A stretch of DNA of 64,000 nucleotides from Neobacillus drentensis (GCF_021560175.1 NZ_CP091110.1:796001-860000); one strand, 5' to 3'; positions 1-7,417 are shown, numbered from the stretch's first letter. Notes: a model not told the origin generated them from the sequence alone. Translations and numbers: made by a program.

Positions 1-156
1 TCTAAAGGACAGTTTGCCTAAGAGACATGATGGTTTTGTCCAATAGGAAGGTTCTAAAGGACAGTTTAACTAAGAGATCCGATGATTTTGTCTAATAGAA
101 AGGTTCTAAAGGACAGTTTAACAATGAGATCCGATAATTTTGTCCAATAGATAACC
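1..156. repeat. 52-bp tandem repeat, three copies
   Basis: Three head-to-tail copies begin at 1, 53 and 105, so the period is exactly 52 bp. Each copy starts TCTAAAGGACAGTTT and ends near TTTTGTCCAATAGGAAGGT. GGACA near the start and TGTCC near the end are inverted relative to each other (7-11 and 37-41 in copy 1), so a stem-loop is possible; copy 2 has TGTCT. A degenerate fourth unit (GGACA at 163, TTGTCCATTAG at 199) follows at slightly longer spacing. The array may begin outside the window. I see no gene in 1-302. Confidence 0.9.
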
Positions 157-302
157 TCGATCGGACAATTCCTATTACTAATTATACAGAGGGAAACATT
201 GTCCATTAGAAATAATCAATCCGAGCTAACCAAGCATAAAAACTACTCCCGTATCCAGCCATTTTGTTTTATAGTAAAAGGTAATGAAAGGAAGTGGACC
301 CA

Positions 303-1139
303 TTGTCTAATCATACCGTTTTATCTCATGATGATCGCAGTCATGAGCCGCTTCGTGCCAAGTGTGAGGACTGCTTCGGGTTGTGCTGTGTCGCCTTGCC
401 GTTCGCTGCTTCAGCGGACTTTGCTTTAGACAAGGAGGGAGGAACACCCTGCACGAATCTATAATCAGACTTTCGCTGCGGGATCCATCAGCACTTAAGG
501 AAAAAGGGATTCAAAGGCTGTGCAGTTTATGAATGTTTTGGAGCCGGACAAAAAGTCTCACAAGTTACCTGCCAAGGTAAGAACTGGCGGGACAAAGAAA
601 CATCCAAGGAAATGTTTGCCGTATTCCCTATCGTTCAGCAGCTCCAGGAAATGCTCTGGTATCTAACTGAAGCCCTATCATTGGAAGCCACCGCCGTCAT
701 CCATACAAAACTCCGTCAAGCCATCGATCAAACAGAAAAACTTACATTCCTCAGTCCTAACCAACTTAAGGAACTCTATATACCAGGACACAGAGCGGAG
801 ATAAATAACTTACTTGTAAAAACAAGCGAGCTAGTCCGTGCTGGTTCGAAACCAAAACGAAAGGTAAGTCGTGGTGCTGACCTCATTGGAGCTAACTTAA
901 GAAAAGCGGATTTGAGAGGAGCTAACTTACGTGGGGCCTTTCTGATTGCGGCGGACCTCAGGGAAGCAGACCTGCGAACCGTAGATTTTATTGGAGCCGA
1001 CCTTCGCGATGCTAACCTTAGCGGAGCTGACCTGACTGGAAGTATCTTTCTCACTCAAGCCCAAGTAAATGCTGCCAAGGGAGATGCCAAGACAAAGCTG
1101 CCTCGATTACTCTCGCATCCATCCCATTGGTCAGCCTAA
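303..1139 (+). pseudogene. Cys-rich pentapeptide-repeat protein gene with an internal stop codon
   Basis: One frame runs from a TTG at 303 (preceded by GAAAGGAAG) to the stop at 1139, interrupted only by TAA at 462-464. Before the stop it reads as a cysteine-rich N-terminal domain (KCEDCFGLCC, then TPCTNL). After it the same frame continues SDFRCGIHQHL, CAVYECFGAGQ, a helical middle, and about ten pentapeptide repeats of the A(D/N)LxG type (residues GADLIGANL to GADLTGSIF, roughly 880-1050). A CAA (Gln) to TAA change would explain the break. The ATG at 612 could start a 175-residue product with the repeats but without the Cys domain; no good ribosome binding site precedes it. Either a recent pseudogene or a sequencing error. 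Function unknown; pentapeptide repeats form a right-handed beta-helix. Confidence 0.75.
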
Positions 1140-1192
1140 TCATCCAAACCCGCACTATATAAAAGATAGCTGACCAGTAAAGGGGAAAAGTT

Positions 1193-1684
1193 ATGAGACA
1201 AATCACGTTATCTAACGGAACCATTGTTGAGGTGGAGTGTTTAAGCTGTGCATTAACAAGCGGCCTGGTGCAGCCTGATGGTGGAGTTGTCATTGAGACA
1301 GAGCATTTCCATGCGCATCAGGATGTCGCTTACCCCATCAAAGGATTAATCATCTTGGCATCAAAGCGGCATATTTATTGCTTTGATGAATTAACGGAAG
1401 AAGAGAAGCTTGATTATATAAACCTTTTAACAAAAATCAGAAAAGCACAAAGAGAAGTTCTAGGAATCGACCATGTTTATTACTTTTATAATGAGGATAC
1501 TACCCACCACTTTCACACTTGGATGGTACCACGCTATAAATGGATGAACGAATTTGGCCGCTCGGTTGAATCCCTAAGGCCTGTCTTACGTCATGCTAGA
1601 AATGAAATGAATGACCAAGAGAATGTAAACGAGGTAATTGAAGCGATTAGCCTGCTGGCAAAGGCATTACGTGGGGAGAGGTAA
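1193..1684 (+). CDS. HIT (histidine triad) family protein
   Basis: The 163-residue product has a HIT-type core: a hydrophobic strand near residues 45-60 (YPIKGLIILASKRH) and the motif HHFHTWMVP at 105-113, which is a histidine-triad variant. HIT proteins bind nucleotides and usually hydrolyse nucleoside phosphoramidates or dinucleoside polyphosphates; the substrate here is unknown. An N-terminal CLSC pair (C16, C19) could bind a metal. The ATG at 1193 follows AAAGGGG at good spacing. It stands alone on the plus strand, about 50 bp after the broken pentapeptide gene. The family call is firm and the activity is inferred. Confidence 0.8.
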   Translation: MRQITLSNGTIVEVECLSCALTSGLVQPDGGVVIETEHFHAHQDVAYPIKGLIILASKRHIYCFDELTEEEKLDYINLLTKIRKAQREVLGIDHVYYFYNEDTTHHFHTWMVPRYKWMNEFGRSVESLRPVLRHARNEMNDQENVNEVIEAISLLAKALRGER

Positions 1685-1739
1685 TGGTCCGATTGAGCGA
1701 CCAAGTCAAAAAGGAGGAAAAATACATTCCCTCCTTCAT

Positions 1740-2075
1740 TTACCGCGTAGTTTCCTTAAAAGTAGTCCTAATCACCTGACTGGTTGCAGGGTTGAACTCA
1801 ATATCGACAAACACGCCAAATTCCTTTTTGTCATCTTTTAACCAGAGTTTAAATTTTTCAGTGCTGGACCGCGGGCCTGTTACTCTCCCAATATGAAGAT
1901 AATCGATAATTTTCGCATGAGGATACCTTTCTTGCGTTTTCTTCATTGCGAAGGTACCCCATTTGGCATAAGGAGGGATGGGTTTTTGTTGGGCGGCAGC
2001 CTCGTGATGGAACTGCCATATTCCCATATCTATAAAAACAAACGTAATCATCAAGCTGATCAGAAGTTTTTTCAT
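1740..2075 (-). CDS. Small secreted protein, YqzG/YhdC (DUF3889) family
   Basis: This 111-residue protein starts with a clear signal peptide (MKKLLISLMITFVFIDMGI, then HHEAAAQQ where cleavage is likely). The mature part has the DUF3889 pattern: PPYAKWGTFAM, a central YLHIGRV and VDIEFNPATSQV near the C-terminus. Members are small exported proteins of Bacillus with no established function. It is convergent with the HIT gene upstream on the map and divergent from the acetyltransferase gene at 2198. Confidence 0.8.
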   Translation of the reverse strand: MKKLLISLMITFVFIDMGIWQFHHEAAAQQKPIPPYAKWGTFAMKKTQERYPHAKIIDYLHIGRVTGPRSSTEKFKLWLKDDKKEFGVFVDIEFNPATSQVIRTTFKETTR

Positions 2076-2197
2076 ATGATTACCCCTTTTTTATTAGCAT
2101 TACATATCGGGTTATAACTTATGTTGGGAAAAATTGAAAGAAGAGAAATAAATTGTTCAGCGTTTATAATCGAAGATAAACAAAGGAGAGCGCGCTA

Positions 2198-2707
2198 ATG
2201 GAAATTCGGTTATTAACCCCATCTGTTGCCACAAACTACTGGGCATTACGGCTCGAAGCATTAAAGAACCATCCAGAGGCCTTCTTAACTAGCTATGAGG
2301 AAGCAGTCACAAGGGAAAATGCTGTGGAACAAACGGCTCGTAACTTTACAGCGGAAGGAAACTATACATTTGGAGCGTTCGATAAGGATGAACTAATTGG
2401 CGTAGTGACGCTTCTTCAAGAAGAACGGATGAAAATTCGCCACCGGGCAAACATTTTTGCCATGTATGTCACCCCTAGAAGTAGGGGATTAGGGGCAGGA
2501 AAGGCATTAATGACCGCGGCTATTCAGAAAGCGAAGGACGTCGGGGGAATTGAACAAATCAATTTAAACGTAACTGCCAATAATCATCGTGCGAAACAGC
2601 TTTATATCCAATTAGGCTTTCAAGAGTTTGGGCTTGAAAAGAACGCTTTAAAAATAGACGGTGTATATTATGATGATGCCTATATGGTGTTACATTTAAA
2701 TAGATAG
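2198..2707 (+). CDS. GNAT family N-acetyltransferase
   Basis: A 169-residue single-domain GNAT enzyme. The acetyl-CoA binding motif A is visible as MYVTPRSRGLGAGKALMTAA (about residues 88-107, RGLGxGKAL pyrophosphate loop), followed by the VTANNHRAKQLYIQLGF segment typical of motif B. The N-terminus (MEIRLLTPSVATNYWALRLEAL, then PEAFLTSYEE) matches the RimJ/L-like set of Bacillus acetyltransferases. The ATG at 2198 follows AAAGGAGAG. It appears monocistronic. The acceptor substrate cannot be read from sequence. Confidence 0.88.
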   Translation: MEIRLLTPSVATNYWALRLEALKNHPEAFLTSYEEAVTRENAVEQTARNFTAEGNYTFGAFDKDELIGVVTLLQEERMKIRHRANIFAMYVTPRSRGLGAGKALMTAAIQKAKDVGGIEQINLNVTANNHRAKQLYIQLGFQEFGLEKNALKIDGVYYDDAYMVLHLNR

Positions 2708-2797
2708 GAATTCGTTGCTTAAGGATCGGGGTATGGGCAAATTATGAATAACGTTCATACTCCAAAATGGAGGCTATTTTCTTTTATTAGAATTTAA

Positions 2798-2835
2798 TGA
2801 AAGCGCTATCAAAAGCGCAGCTCAAGTGATATAAT
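2798..2835 (+). promoter_or_regulatory. Perfect cre site overlapping a promoter
   Basis: TGAAAGCGCTATCA (2798-2811) matches the CcpA cre consensus TGWAANCGNTNWCA at every position. A TATAAT -10 box lies at 2830-2835 with only a poor -35, so cre would cover the -35 region and repress. The predicted start near 2842 falls right at an AGAGGAG ribosome binding site. A ten-codon frame (MSLLNRKGVA, 2853-2885) comes first and ends 2 nt before the ATG of the 60-residue protein at 2888. Confidence 0.6.
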
Positions 2836-2887
2836 GGAATAGAGGAGCAAGTATGTCACTTCTTAACAGGAAAGGGGTCGCTTGAGT

Positions 2888-3070
2888 ATGACGGAAAGCA
2901 TTTATTCTCATTTGAAAAAAAGAGGGGTTGTTGTTCCCGAGCATTACATTCAACCTTTAAAGGCCCAGTGGGATGCACACCAGATTTTAAATAATAGTCC
3001 TAATCTTAATAATTATAAAGAATTTAATCTTAGCTCGAACCATTTGAACGAGGAGTTTGATCACGAGTAG
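2888..3070 (+). CDS. Small hypothetical protein, 60 aa
   Basis: A short hydrophilic protein (MTESIYSHLKKRGVVVPEHY..., C-terminal half rich in Asn and Leu) with no family I recognise. AAAGGGG at 2871-2877 supports either the ATG at 2888 (spacing 10) or an upstream TTG at 2882 (spacing 4); I prefer the ATG. A ten-codon upstream frame ends at 2885, so translation may be coupled. The perfect cre site at 2798 suggests carbon-source control. There is no membrane segment or signal peptide. Confidence 0.5.
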   Translation: MTESIYSHLKKRGVVVPEHYIQPLKAQWDAHQILNNSPNLNNYKEFNLSSNHLNEEFDHE

Positions 3071-3100
3071 AGAGAAATTCCACAAAATGACAGAAACCTC

Positions 3101-3129
3101 TTGATTCTAAAACGGAATTCCAGTAAGAT
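3101..3129 (+). promoter_or_regulatory. Promoter of the MFS efflux gene leader
   Basis: TTGATT (3101-3106), a 17-bp spacer, then TAAGAT (3124-3129) fit a SigA promoter. Initiation near 3136 would give a leader of about 190 nt before the efflux gene, long enough for the attenuator described below. Confidence 0.5.
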
Positions 3130-3167
3130 AAACATACGTTATAACGAAAAGGGTGACTTAAAGTCCA

Positions 3168-3179
3168 ATGATTAACTAG
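3168..3179 (+). CDS. Three-codon upstream frame (Met-Ile-Asn-stop) in the efflux leader
   Basis: AAAAGGGTGA is followed, about 10 nt later, by ATG ATT AAC TAG. Very short upstream frames of this kind occur in ribosome-dependent attenuators of antibiotic-resistance genes, where a drug-stalled ribosome changes leader folding. Translation is inferred only from the ribosome binding site and from the hairpin downstream. Confidence 0.4.
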   Translation: MIN

Positions 3180-3292
3180 TCCTATTTTTGGAAAAAATTC
3201 GGATAACGAACATATTCTGGATAGGATTCGTGCGGGCTTTTTAATAAATGTAGCGAAGTAAACGAGTACTTGGCTGTTTTATGTCCTATAGT

Positions 3293-3328
3293 GCCTCCTG
3301 TCCGGTTTGTTGGATAAGGAGGTTTTTT
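3293..3328 (+). terminator. Attenuator-like hairpin that also covers the ribosome binding site
   Basis: CCTCCT (3294-3299) pairs with AGGAGG (3317-3322), and TCC (3301-3303) with GGA (3312-3314) inside the loop. Six T follow directly (3323-3328) and then the ATG at 3329. The right arm is the Shine-Dalgarno sequence itself, so the fold could stop transcription and block initiation at once. Upstream, ATAGGA (about 3224) can pair with TCCTAT at 3284 or at 3181, giving possible alternative structures. Confidence 0.55.
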
Positions 3329-4570
3329 ATGGAACAAGCAAATGCAAATGTTTCAATGGGGTTATTGTTTCGAAATAGGGTAATTCAGACGTTATTACTC
3401 TCGACGTTTTTTCTACAAATTGGGGTTTGGGTAAGGAATTATTCCATTTTGTTATATGTGGTAGAAAAAACAAATGAAGACCCTGTCGCTGTATCACTGA
3501 TATCGGTAGCGGAGTTTGCTCCAATCTTTCTGTTTTCATTTATCGGCGGGACCTTTGCGGACCGCTGGAAACCGAAAATGACGATGATATGGTGTGATTT
3601 TCTGAGTGCCATCTCCATTTTTGTGGTCTTGCTGGCCCTTTTCTTTGGTGGATGGAAGGTCATCTTTTTTGCAACATTGGTATCATCGATTTTATCCCAG
3701 TTTTCACAGCCTGCTGGAATGAAACTTTTTAAGCTTCATGTAAAAGAAGAACTCATTCAAATGGGAATGTCCATTTACCAAACCATCTTTGCTTTGTTTA
3801 TGATCATTGGCCCGGTACTTGGTACGTTTGTTTACCAGCATTTTGGAATCAATGCAGCGATTGCCATTATGGGAGTAGCCTTTTTACTTTCAGCAGGGAT
3901 CTTATTCTTACTGCCGTCAGACTATGATGCAGAAGAAATGTCAGAAGCTACGACCTTACTCCAAGAGATGAAGGCTGGATTCAAATATGTATGGCAGAGC
4001 CGTGCCCTCACAATGCTGGGGGGATGTTTTGCGGCGGCGGGCTTGGCGTTAGGGCTTACTCAGCCATTAGCTGTATTTCTTGTAACGGAACAGCTTGGTC
4101 TGCCGAAAGAGCAGCTGCAATGGCTGATGGCGGCATTTGGGATCGGAATGATTTTGGGCGGAGGTCTTACAGTCGGGTTCTCGAAAAAGACACCACCGCA
4201 AATTTTGCTTGCGATTGGTATGGGTGTCAGTGCCCTTGGCTTTTTGGTAATGGGGCTTTCCGACATGTTTTGGTTGACCTTGACCGCTCAATTTATCAGC
4301 GGTTTGTTTATGCCATGTGTCCATATCGGAATCAATACCATGATCTTAAAGAATACCGATTCAGCCTTTATTGGCCGTGTTAATGGGATACTAAACCCAA
4401 TATTCATGGGTTGCATGGTAATTACAATGACAACAAGCGGCTGGTTGAAGAAGACTTTTTCCCTAGTTTCAATGTACGAAACGACCGCTTTGCTTTTTGT
4501 GATCGGTGTTCTTTTTCTAGTGCCTTTATTCAAGGGATCTACGATATTGGAAAAAAGTAAAGAAGCTTAA
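3329..4570 (+). CDS. MFS transporter, macrolide-efflux (MefA/YfiS-like) type
   Basis: The 413-residue protein has the hydrophobic pattern of a 12-helix major facilitator. After helix 2 comes GGTFADRWKPKMTMIWCD, the motif-A loop of MefA-like drug exporters, and the second half begins near residue 215 (LLQEMKAGFKYVW). These transporters export drugs by proton antiport. I chose the ATG at 3329 because AGGAGG lies 6 nt upstream; an in-frame ATG at 3281 would add 16 residues encoded by the attenuator hairpin. The gene is alone between its leader and a strong terminator. The substrate is unknown, but the leader suggests control by ribosome-targeting drugs. Confidence 0.85.
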   Translation: MEQANANVSMGLLFRNRVIQTLLLSTFFLQIGVWVRNYSILLYVVEKTNEDPVAVSLISVAEFAPIFLFSFIGGTFADRWKPKMTMIWCDFLSAISIFVVLLALFFGGWKVIFFATLVSSILSQFSQPAGMKLFKLHVKEELIQMGMSIYQTIFALFMIIGPVLGTFVYQHFGINAAIAIMGVAFLLSAGILFLLPSDYDAEEMSEATTLLQEMKAGFKYVWQSRALTMLGGCFAAAGLALGLTQPLAVFLVTEQLGLPKEQLQWLMAAFGIGMILGGGLTVGFSKKTPPQILLAIGMGVSALGFLVMGLSDMFWLTLTAQFISGLFMPCVHIGINTMILKNTDSAFIGRVNGILNPIFMGCMVITMTTSGWLKKTFSLVSMYETTALLFVIGVLFLVPLFKGSTILEKSKEA

Positions 4571-4583
4571 TAGAACAAAGGGG

Positions 4584-4609
4584 GGAGCTTGGAGATCCAA
4601 GCTCCTTTT
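4584..4609 (+). terminator. Rho-independent terminator after the MFS gene
   Basis: GGAGCTTGG, loop AGAT, CCAAGCTCC, then TTTT: a perfect 9-bp stem. Confidence 0.9.
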
Positions 4610-4663
4610 AAGTTTATCTTATATTTGGTAAAATTAGGATGTCGAAAAGGAGGGCATCTTCAA

Positions 4664-5209
4664 ATGGATGTTATTGAAAAAGCGCTGCAAATTGCAGCAA
4701 AAGCCCATGTTAAACAACGCCGAAAAGGAAGCGATATCCCCTATATTGTGCATCCTGTAGCAGTTGGTATGATTTTAATGAAGGCAGGATATGATGAAAC
4801 GCTGATTGCAGCTGGTATCCTCCATGATACGGTAGAAGACACGGACCTTTCATTGCAGGATATTGAACAGGAATTCGGATTCAAGATTGCGGAAATTGTT
4901 CGTGGATGTTCGGAACCAGATAAATCTTTAACGTGGGATCTTCGAAAAAAACATACAATTGAATACCTAAAAAATGCTCCAAGTGATATCAGGGCAGTCG
5001 CTTGTGCAGATAAATTACATAACGTACGTTCCATTACGAACGATTATAATCAAGTAGGGAATGAAATTTGGAGTAAATTTAATGCCGGTAAGGAAAAACA
5101 AGAATGGTACTATACCCATATAGTAGAAAGTTTAAAATACCAAAACTCCTTTCCTTTAGTCGAAGAATTGGAAGAAGCGGTCCATCACTTATTTAACAGA
5201 TGTTCGTAA
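4664..5209 (+). CDS. HD-domain (p)ppGpp hydrolase-like protein (small alarmone hydrolase, MESH1-like)
   Basis: The 181-residue protein matches the N-terminal hydrolase domain of RelA/SpoT: RKGSDIPYIVHPVAVG (metal-ligand His), ILHDTVEDTDLS (the HD and ED pairs) and ACADKLHNVRSI (the distal Asp). No synthetase, TGS or ACT domain follows, so it is a stand-alone hydrolase-type protein, which in related families removes the 3'-pyrophosphate of ppGpp. AAAAGGAGG lies about 10 nt before the ATG at 4664; longer starts would run through the preceding terminator. Monocistronic. The fold is firm and the alarmone substrate is inferred. Confidence 0.85.
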   Translation: MDVIEKALQIAAKAHVKQRRKGSDIPYIVHPVAVGMILMKAGYDETLIAAGILHDTVEDTDLSLQDIEQEFGFKIAEIVRGCSEPDKSLTWDLRKKHTIEYLKNAPSDIRAVACADKLHNVRSITNDYNQVGNEIWSKFNAGKEKQEWYYTHIVESLKYQNSFPLVEELEEAVHHLFNRCS

Positions 5210-5283
5210 AGACTTTGCAGGTCAGACTTTACTAGAAAATATGATAGAATGGGAACATTGGAACTGGTGATGGAGGTTTACAA

Positions 5284-5739
5284 GTGATTACATTCTACAA
5301 AATTGTTGTGTTCATTCATATCTTTTCTGCAATCATCGGAATGGGTCCAGGGTTTATTTTAACAACAGTCGTTAAATCAGGAAAAACGATGACTGAATTA
5401 AGACATTCTTATCGGATCCGACACAAGCTCCATATTTTTGTGATGGCGGGCGGCACATTGCTGCTGATTACAGGGATAACGATGGGTTTTCTAAATCCCA
5501 GCTTGTTTCGGATGGGATGGTATGTGACCAGTTTGGTCTTATTTTTAGCGGCACTTGCAATCGGTCCGCTTGTCTTATCCCCAAGGTCAAAACCTGTAAA
5601 AGCATTATTGGCCAACCATCAAGGTGAGGAGATTCCTGAGGAGTACTGGCGTTTAGCCAAAATTTTATTTCGCTGTGAATACTTAGAAAATTTCATTTTC
5701 ATCATTATTATCGCTCTTATGATATTAAAACCATACTAA
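5284..5739 (+). CDS. DUF2269 family membrane protein
   Basis: A 151-residue integral membrane protein with four hydrophobic segments (about residues 5-27, 50-70, 80-98 and 130-149). Features of the family are HIFSAIIGMGPGF at the start of helix 1 and a conserved basic patch RHSYRIRHKLH. Initiation is at GTG 5284 behind GGAGG at 6-7 nt spacing. The function of DUF2269 proteins is not known. It stands alone between the HD protein and the broken DUF4395 gene. Confidence 0.78.
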   Translation: MITFYKIVVFIHIFSAIIGMGPGFILTTVVKSGKTMTELRHSYRIRHKLHIFVMAGGTLLLITGITMGFLNPSLFRMGWYVTSLVLFLAALAIGPLVLSPRSKPVKALLANHQGEEIPEEYWRLAKILFRCEYLENFIFIIIIALMILKPY

Positions 5740-5880
5740 CCAAGGAAGGTATTGCATATAAATGTGCATACCTTTTTTTGTTATCTAGGAAAATGGAAAG
5801 CTGTTTGACTATACAAAAAAATAAATTCAAGTTAAACTGTATTAAAACATATAATTCCAATAAGAAAGGTGGGTATTTTG

Positions 5881-6298
5881 ATGACCGACGATATACGATC
5901 AATACCTCGTCCACTTGTAAGAACGAATCAATGGATCATCGTTCTAAGTGTGGTTCTCACATGGATATCTGGTATAGAGTGGCTTTTATTAATACCGCTT
6001 CTTGCTGGGTTAAGCGGACTTTTATTCGGATTTAATCCAGATTGCAAAACTATTTTTAAAGAAAGAGCCTAAGGCGTACATTCCTGAAGATTGGGAGCAG
6101 CAACAGTTTAATCAGAAGTTGGCTGTTTCATGTCTGGCTGTAGGTTTTATTAGCTTCTTAGCGGGCTGGAATGTGTTGGGCTTTATCTTTACTATTCTAG
6201 TTGCAGTGGCCGCATTTGTTGCCATTCTTGGCTTTTGTATCGGCTGCTTTGTCCATTATCAATGGAGACAATATAAATACCGGCGTTCCTCTTTATAG
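5881..6298 (+). pseudogene. DUF4395 family membrane protein, frameshifted
   Basis: From the ATG at 5881 (AAAGGTGG upstream) the first frame reads MTDDIRSIPRPLVRTNQW, two membrane segments and GLLFGFNP, then diverges and stops at 6072. Just after FGFNP another frame continues IAKLFLKKEPKAYIPEDW, QQQFNQKLAVSCL and a C-terminal pair of membrane helices ending HYQWRQYKYRRSSL at 6298. Joined, the halves give one ordinary DUF4395 protein of about 140 residues. A small deletion at about 6035-6040, where a few residues between FNP and IAKLF are missing, breaks the frame. The function of the family is unknown, though members often sit near thioredoxin-like genes. Confidence 0.8.
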
Positions 6299-6301
6299 CT
6301 G

Positions 6302-6340
6302 CTCAAAAGCTTTTGCCAGCCGTGCAAGGGCTTTTTTGAG
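6302..6340 (+). terminator. Probable terminator after the DUF4395 pseudogene
   Basis: CTCAAAAGC (6302-6310) pairs with GCTTTTTTGAG (6330-6340), with an inner TTGC/GCAA stem. The T-run lies in the right arm rather than after it. Confidence 0.5.
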
Positions 6341-6396
6341 TAAAATTAATAATTTTTAAATAGTAGGTATTGTCAGATATTTGTGTTGACTGATAA

Positions 6397-6689
6397 AAGT
6401 TAGAACTACTAAAATTAAATGATCAAACTGTAATCGAATCGTTGACTTTCCGAATTTATAGGGATATTTACGAGTTCTTTATCAGACTCCTGGTTTTGGT
6501 GATACGACTGATTTTGATGCGATTAATAGGCATTACCACCTATCGAACCATATTGCTAGTAATGACCAAAAAAGTTTTCATATTTTGCCGAAAGTACCTG
6601 ACCTTTCAGGACTAACTTCCCAGCATAATCGTCAAAATTCAAGTAATAAGCCTGAGAAATTTTTAATAAAATGTGAGAAAGCAGAATAG
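6397..6689 (+). pseudogene. Remnant of a glutathionyl-hydroquinone reductase (ECM4/YqjG family) C-terminus
   Basis: Ending at TAG 6687-6689, one frame reads NRIVDFPNL-stop-GYLRVLYQTPGF, TDFDAINRHYHLSNHI, ILPKVPDL and TSQHNRQNSSNKPEKF. This is the C-terminal part of the GST-like glutathionyl-hydroquinone reductase family, whose usual text is DYPNLWGYLRDLYQ...HYY. TAG at 6459-6461 replaces the expected Trp (TGG). Upstream, LLKLNDQTV appears in another frame, so there is a frameshift too. The N-terminal two thirds, including the catalytic Cys domain, are absent. The remnant ends inside the ribosome-binding region of the next gene. Not functional. Confidence 0.7.
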
Positions 6690-6702
6690 GAGTATAAAGT
6701 TA

Positions 6703-7224
6703 ATGATTATACGTGATGCTGTAGTAAAGGAATTACCGCTGATTCGAGAACAACGGATTCATGCTTATGAAATACATGAACATAGCATTCCAGAAGGACA
6801 TTGGGGAGCATTGAAACAAGCAATTTCATCCGATGCGGATACCAATCCTGATATTGTACGAATCGTGGCAGAATTAGACGGAAAGATTGTCGGCAGTGTG
6901 GTTTTATACCCTGCTAAAATAGATGCCTATGAAGGCAATGTCGAGAACCTAGATTATCCTGAAATTCGCATGCTCGCGGTTGCCCCCGAGGCCCAAGGAA
7001 AAGGGATTGCAACGGCGCTTATTTCTGAATGCATCGCCAGAGCAAAAGGCAAAGGCTTTCAGTTTATCGGTTTGCATACCGGAGAATTTATGACCGGTGC
7101 AATGAGATTATACGAACGGCTGGGATTTGAGCGAATTCCACAACATGATTTTCAGCCTGCCAATGATGGTATCGTTGTAAAGGCCTATCGCCTCAGCTTA
7201 AATAAAGAAAATCTATCATATTAG
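6703..7224 (+). CDS. GNAT family N-acetyltransferase
   Basis: A 173-residue GNAT protein: MLAVAPEAQGKGIATALISE holds the acetyl-CoA loop (QGKGIAT, about residues 96-113), and MRLYERLGFERIPQHDF is the C-terminal motif with the conserved YerLGF turn. The ATG at 6703 follows AGGAG at about 10 nt; a longer frame from 6673 overlaps the preceding pseudogene and lacks a ribosome binding site. Substrate unknown. It is the second GNAT gene in the first 7 kb but is not closely similar to the first. Confidence 0.87.
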   Translation: MIIRDAVVKELPLIREQRIHAYEIHEHSIPEGHWGALKQAISSDADTNPDIVRIVAELDGKIVGSVVLYPAKIDAYEGNVENLDYPEIRMLAVAPEAQGKGIATALISECIARAKGKGFQFIGLHTGEFMTGAMRLYERLGFERIPQHDFQPANDGIVVKAYRLSLNKENLSY

Positions 7225-7267
7225 TAAAAATATTTTAATAATTAAATAAAATTATCTTAAAACCCAC

Positions 7268-7296
7268 TTGACACCTCGGAAAAGTCAGAATAAAAT
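7268..7296 (+). promoter_or_regulatory. Promoter of the sulfate uptake operon
   Basis: TTGACA (7268-7273), a 17-bp spacer and TAAAAT (7291-7296) form a near-consensus SigA promoter. No gene lies between it and the first leader hairpin. Transcription would start near 7303. Confidence 0.75.
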
Positions 7297-7352
7297 GGAA
7301 ATAATTAAAGCCCAAATAATAAATTAAAAAAGGTTAAGCTGATTGGTCAACC

Positions 7353-7390
7353 AAAGGCTTATACTCCCAGACGAGAGTATAGGCCTTTTT
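7353..7390 (+). terminator. Leader terminator (attenuator candidate) of the sulfur operon
   Basis: AAAGGC-TTATACTC pairs with GAG-AGTATA-GGCCTTT around loop CCAGAC, followed by a T-run. It lies about 50 nt after the predicted transcription start and before any gene, so it is likely a conditional terminator. A small TTGGTCAACCAA palindrome precedes it. No known riboswitch consensus was recognised. Confidence 0.6.
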
Positions 7391-7417
7391 GTGTCTAAAG
7401 AGAGGAGAGATCAGCCA

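Noticed and set aside
1..156. CRISPR array
   Set aside because: The units are contiguous and similar along their whole length with no unique spacers, and no cas genes are present. The same holds for 31906-32217.
199..429. Open frame of 76 codons in the start region
   Set aside because: It overlaps the better supported pentapeptide gene frame, has no ribosome binding site and shows no recognisable domain.
3281..3328. Longer N-terminus for the MFS protein
   Set aside because: These 16 codons lie in the attenuator hairpin, there is no ribosome binding site before 3281, and a consensus site precedes 3329.
7260..7390. SAM riboswitch or T-box before the sulfate operon
   Set aside because: The leader is under 100 nt to the terminator and lacks the S-box core words and the T-box sequence.
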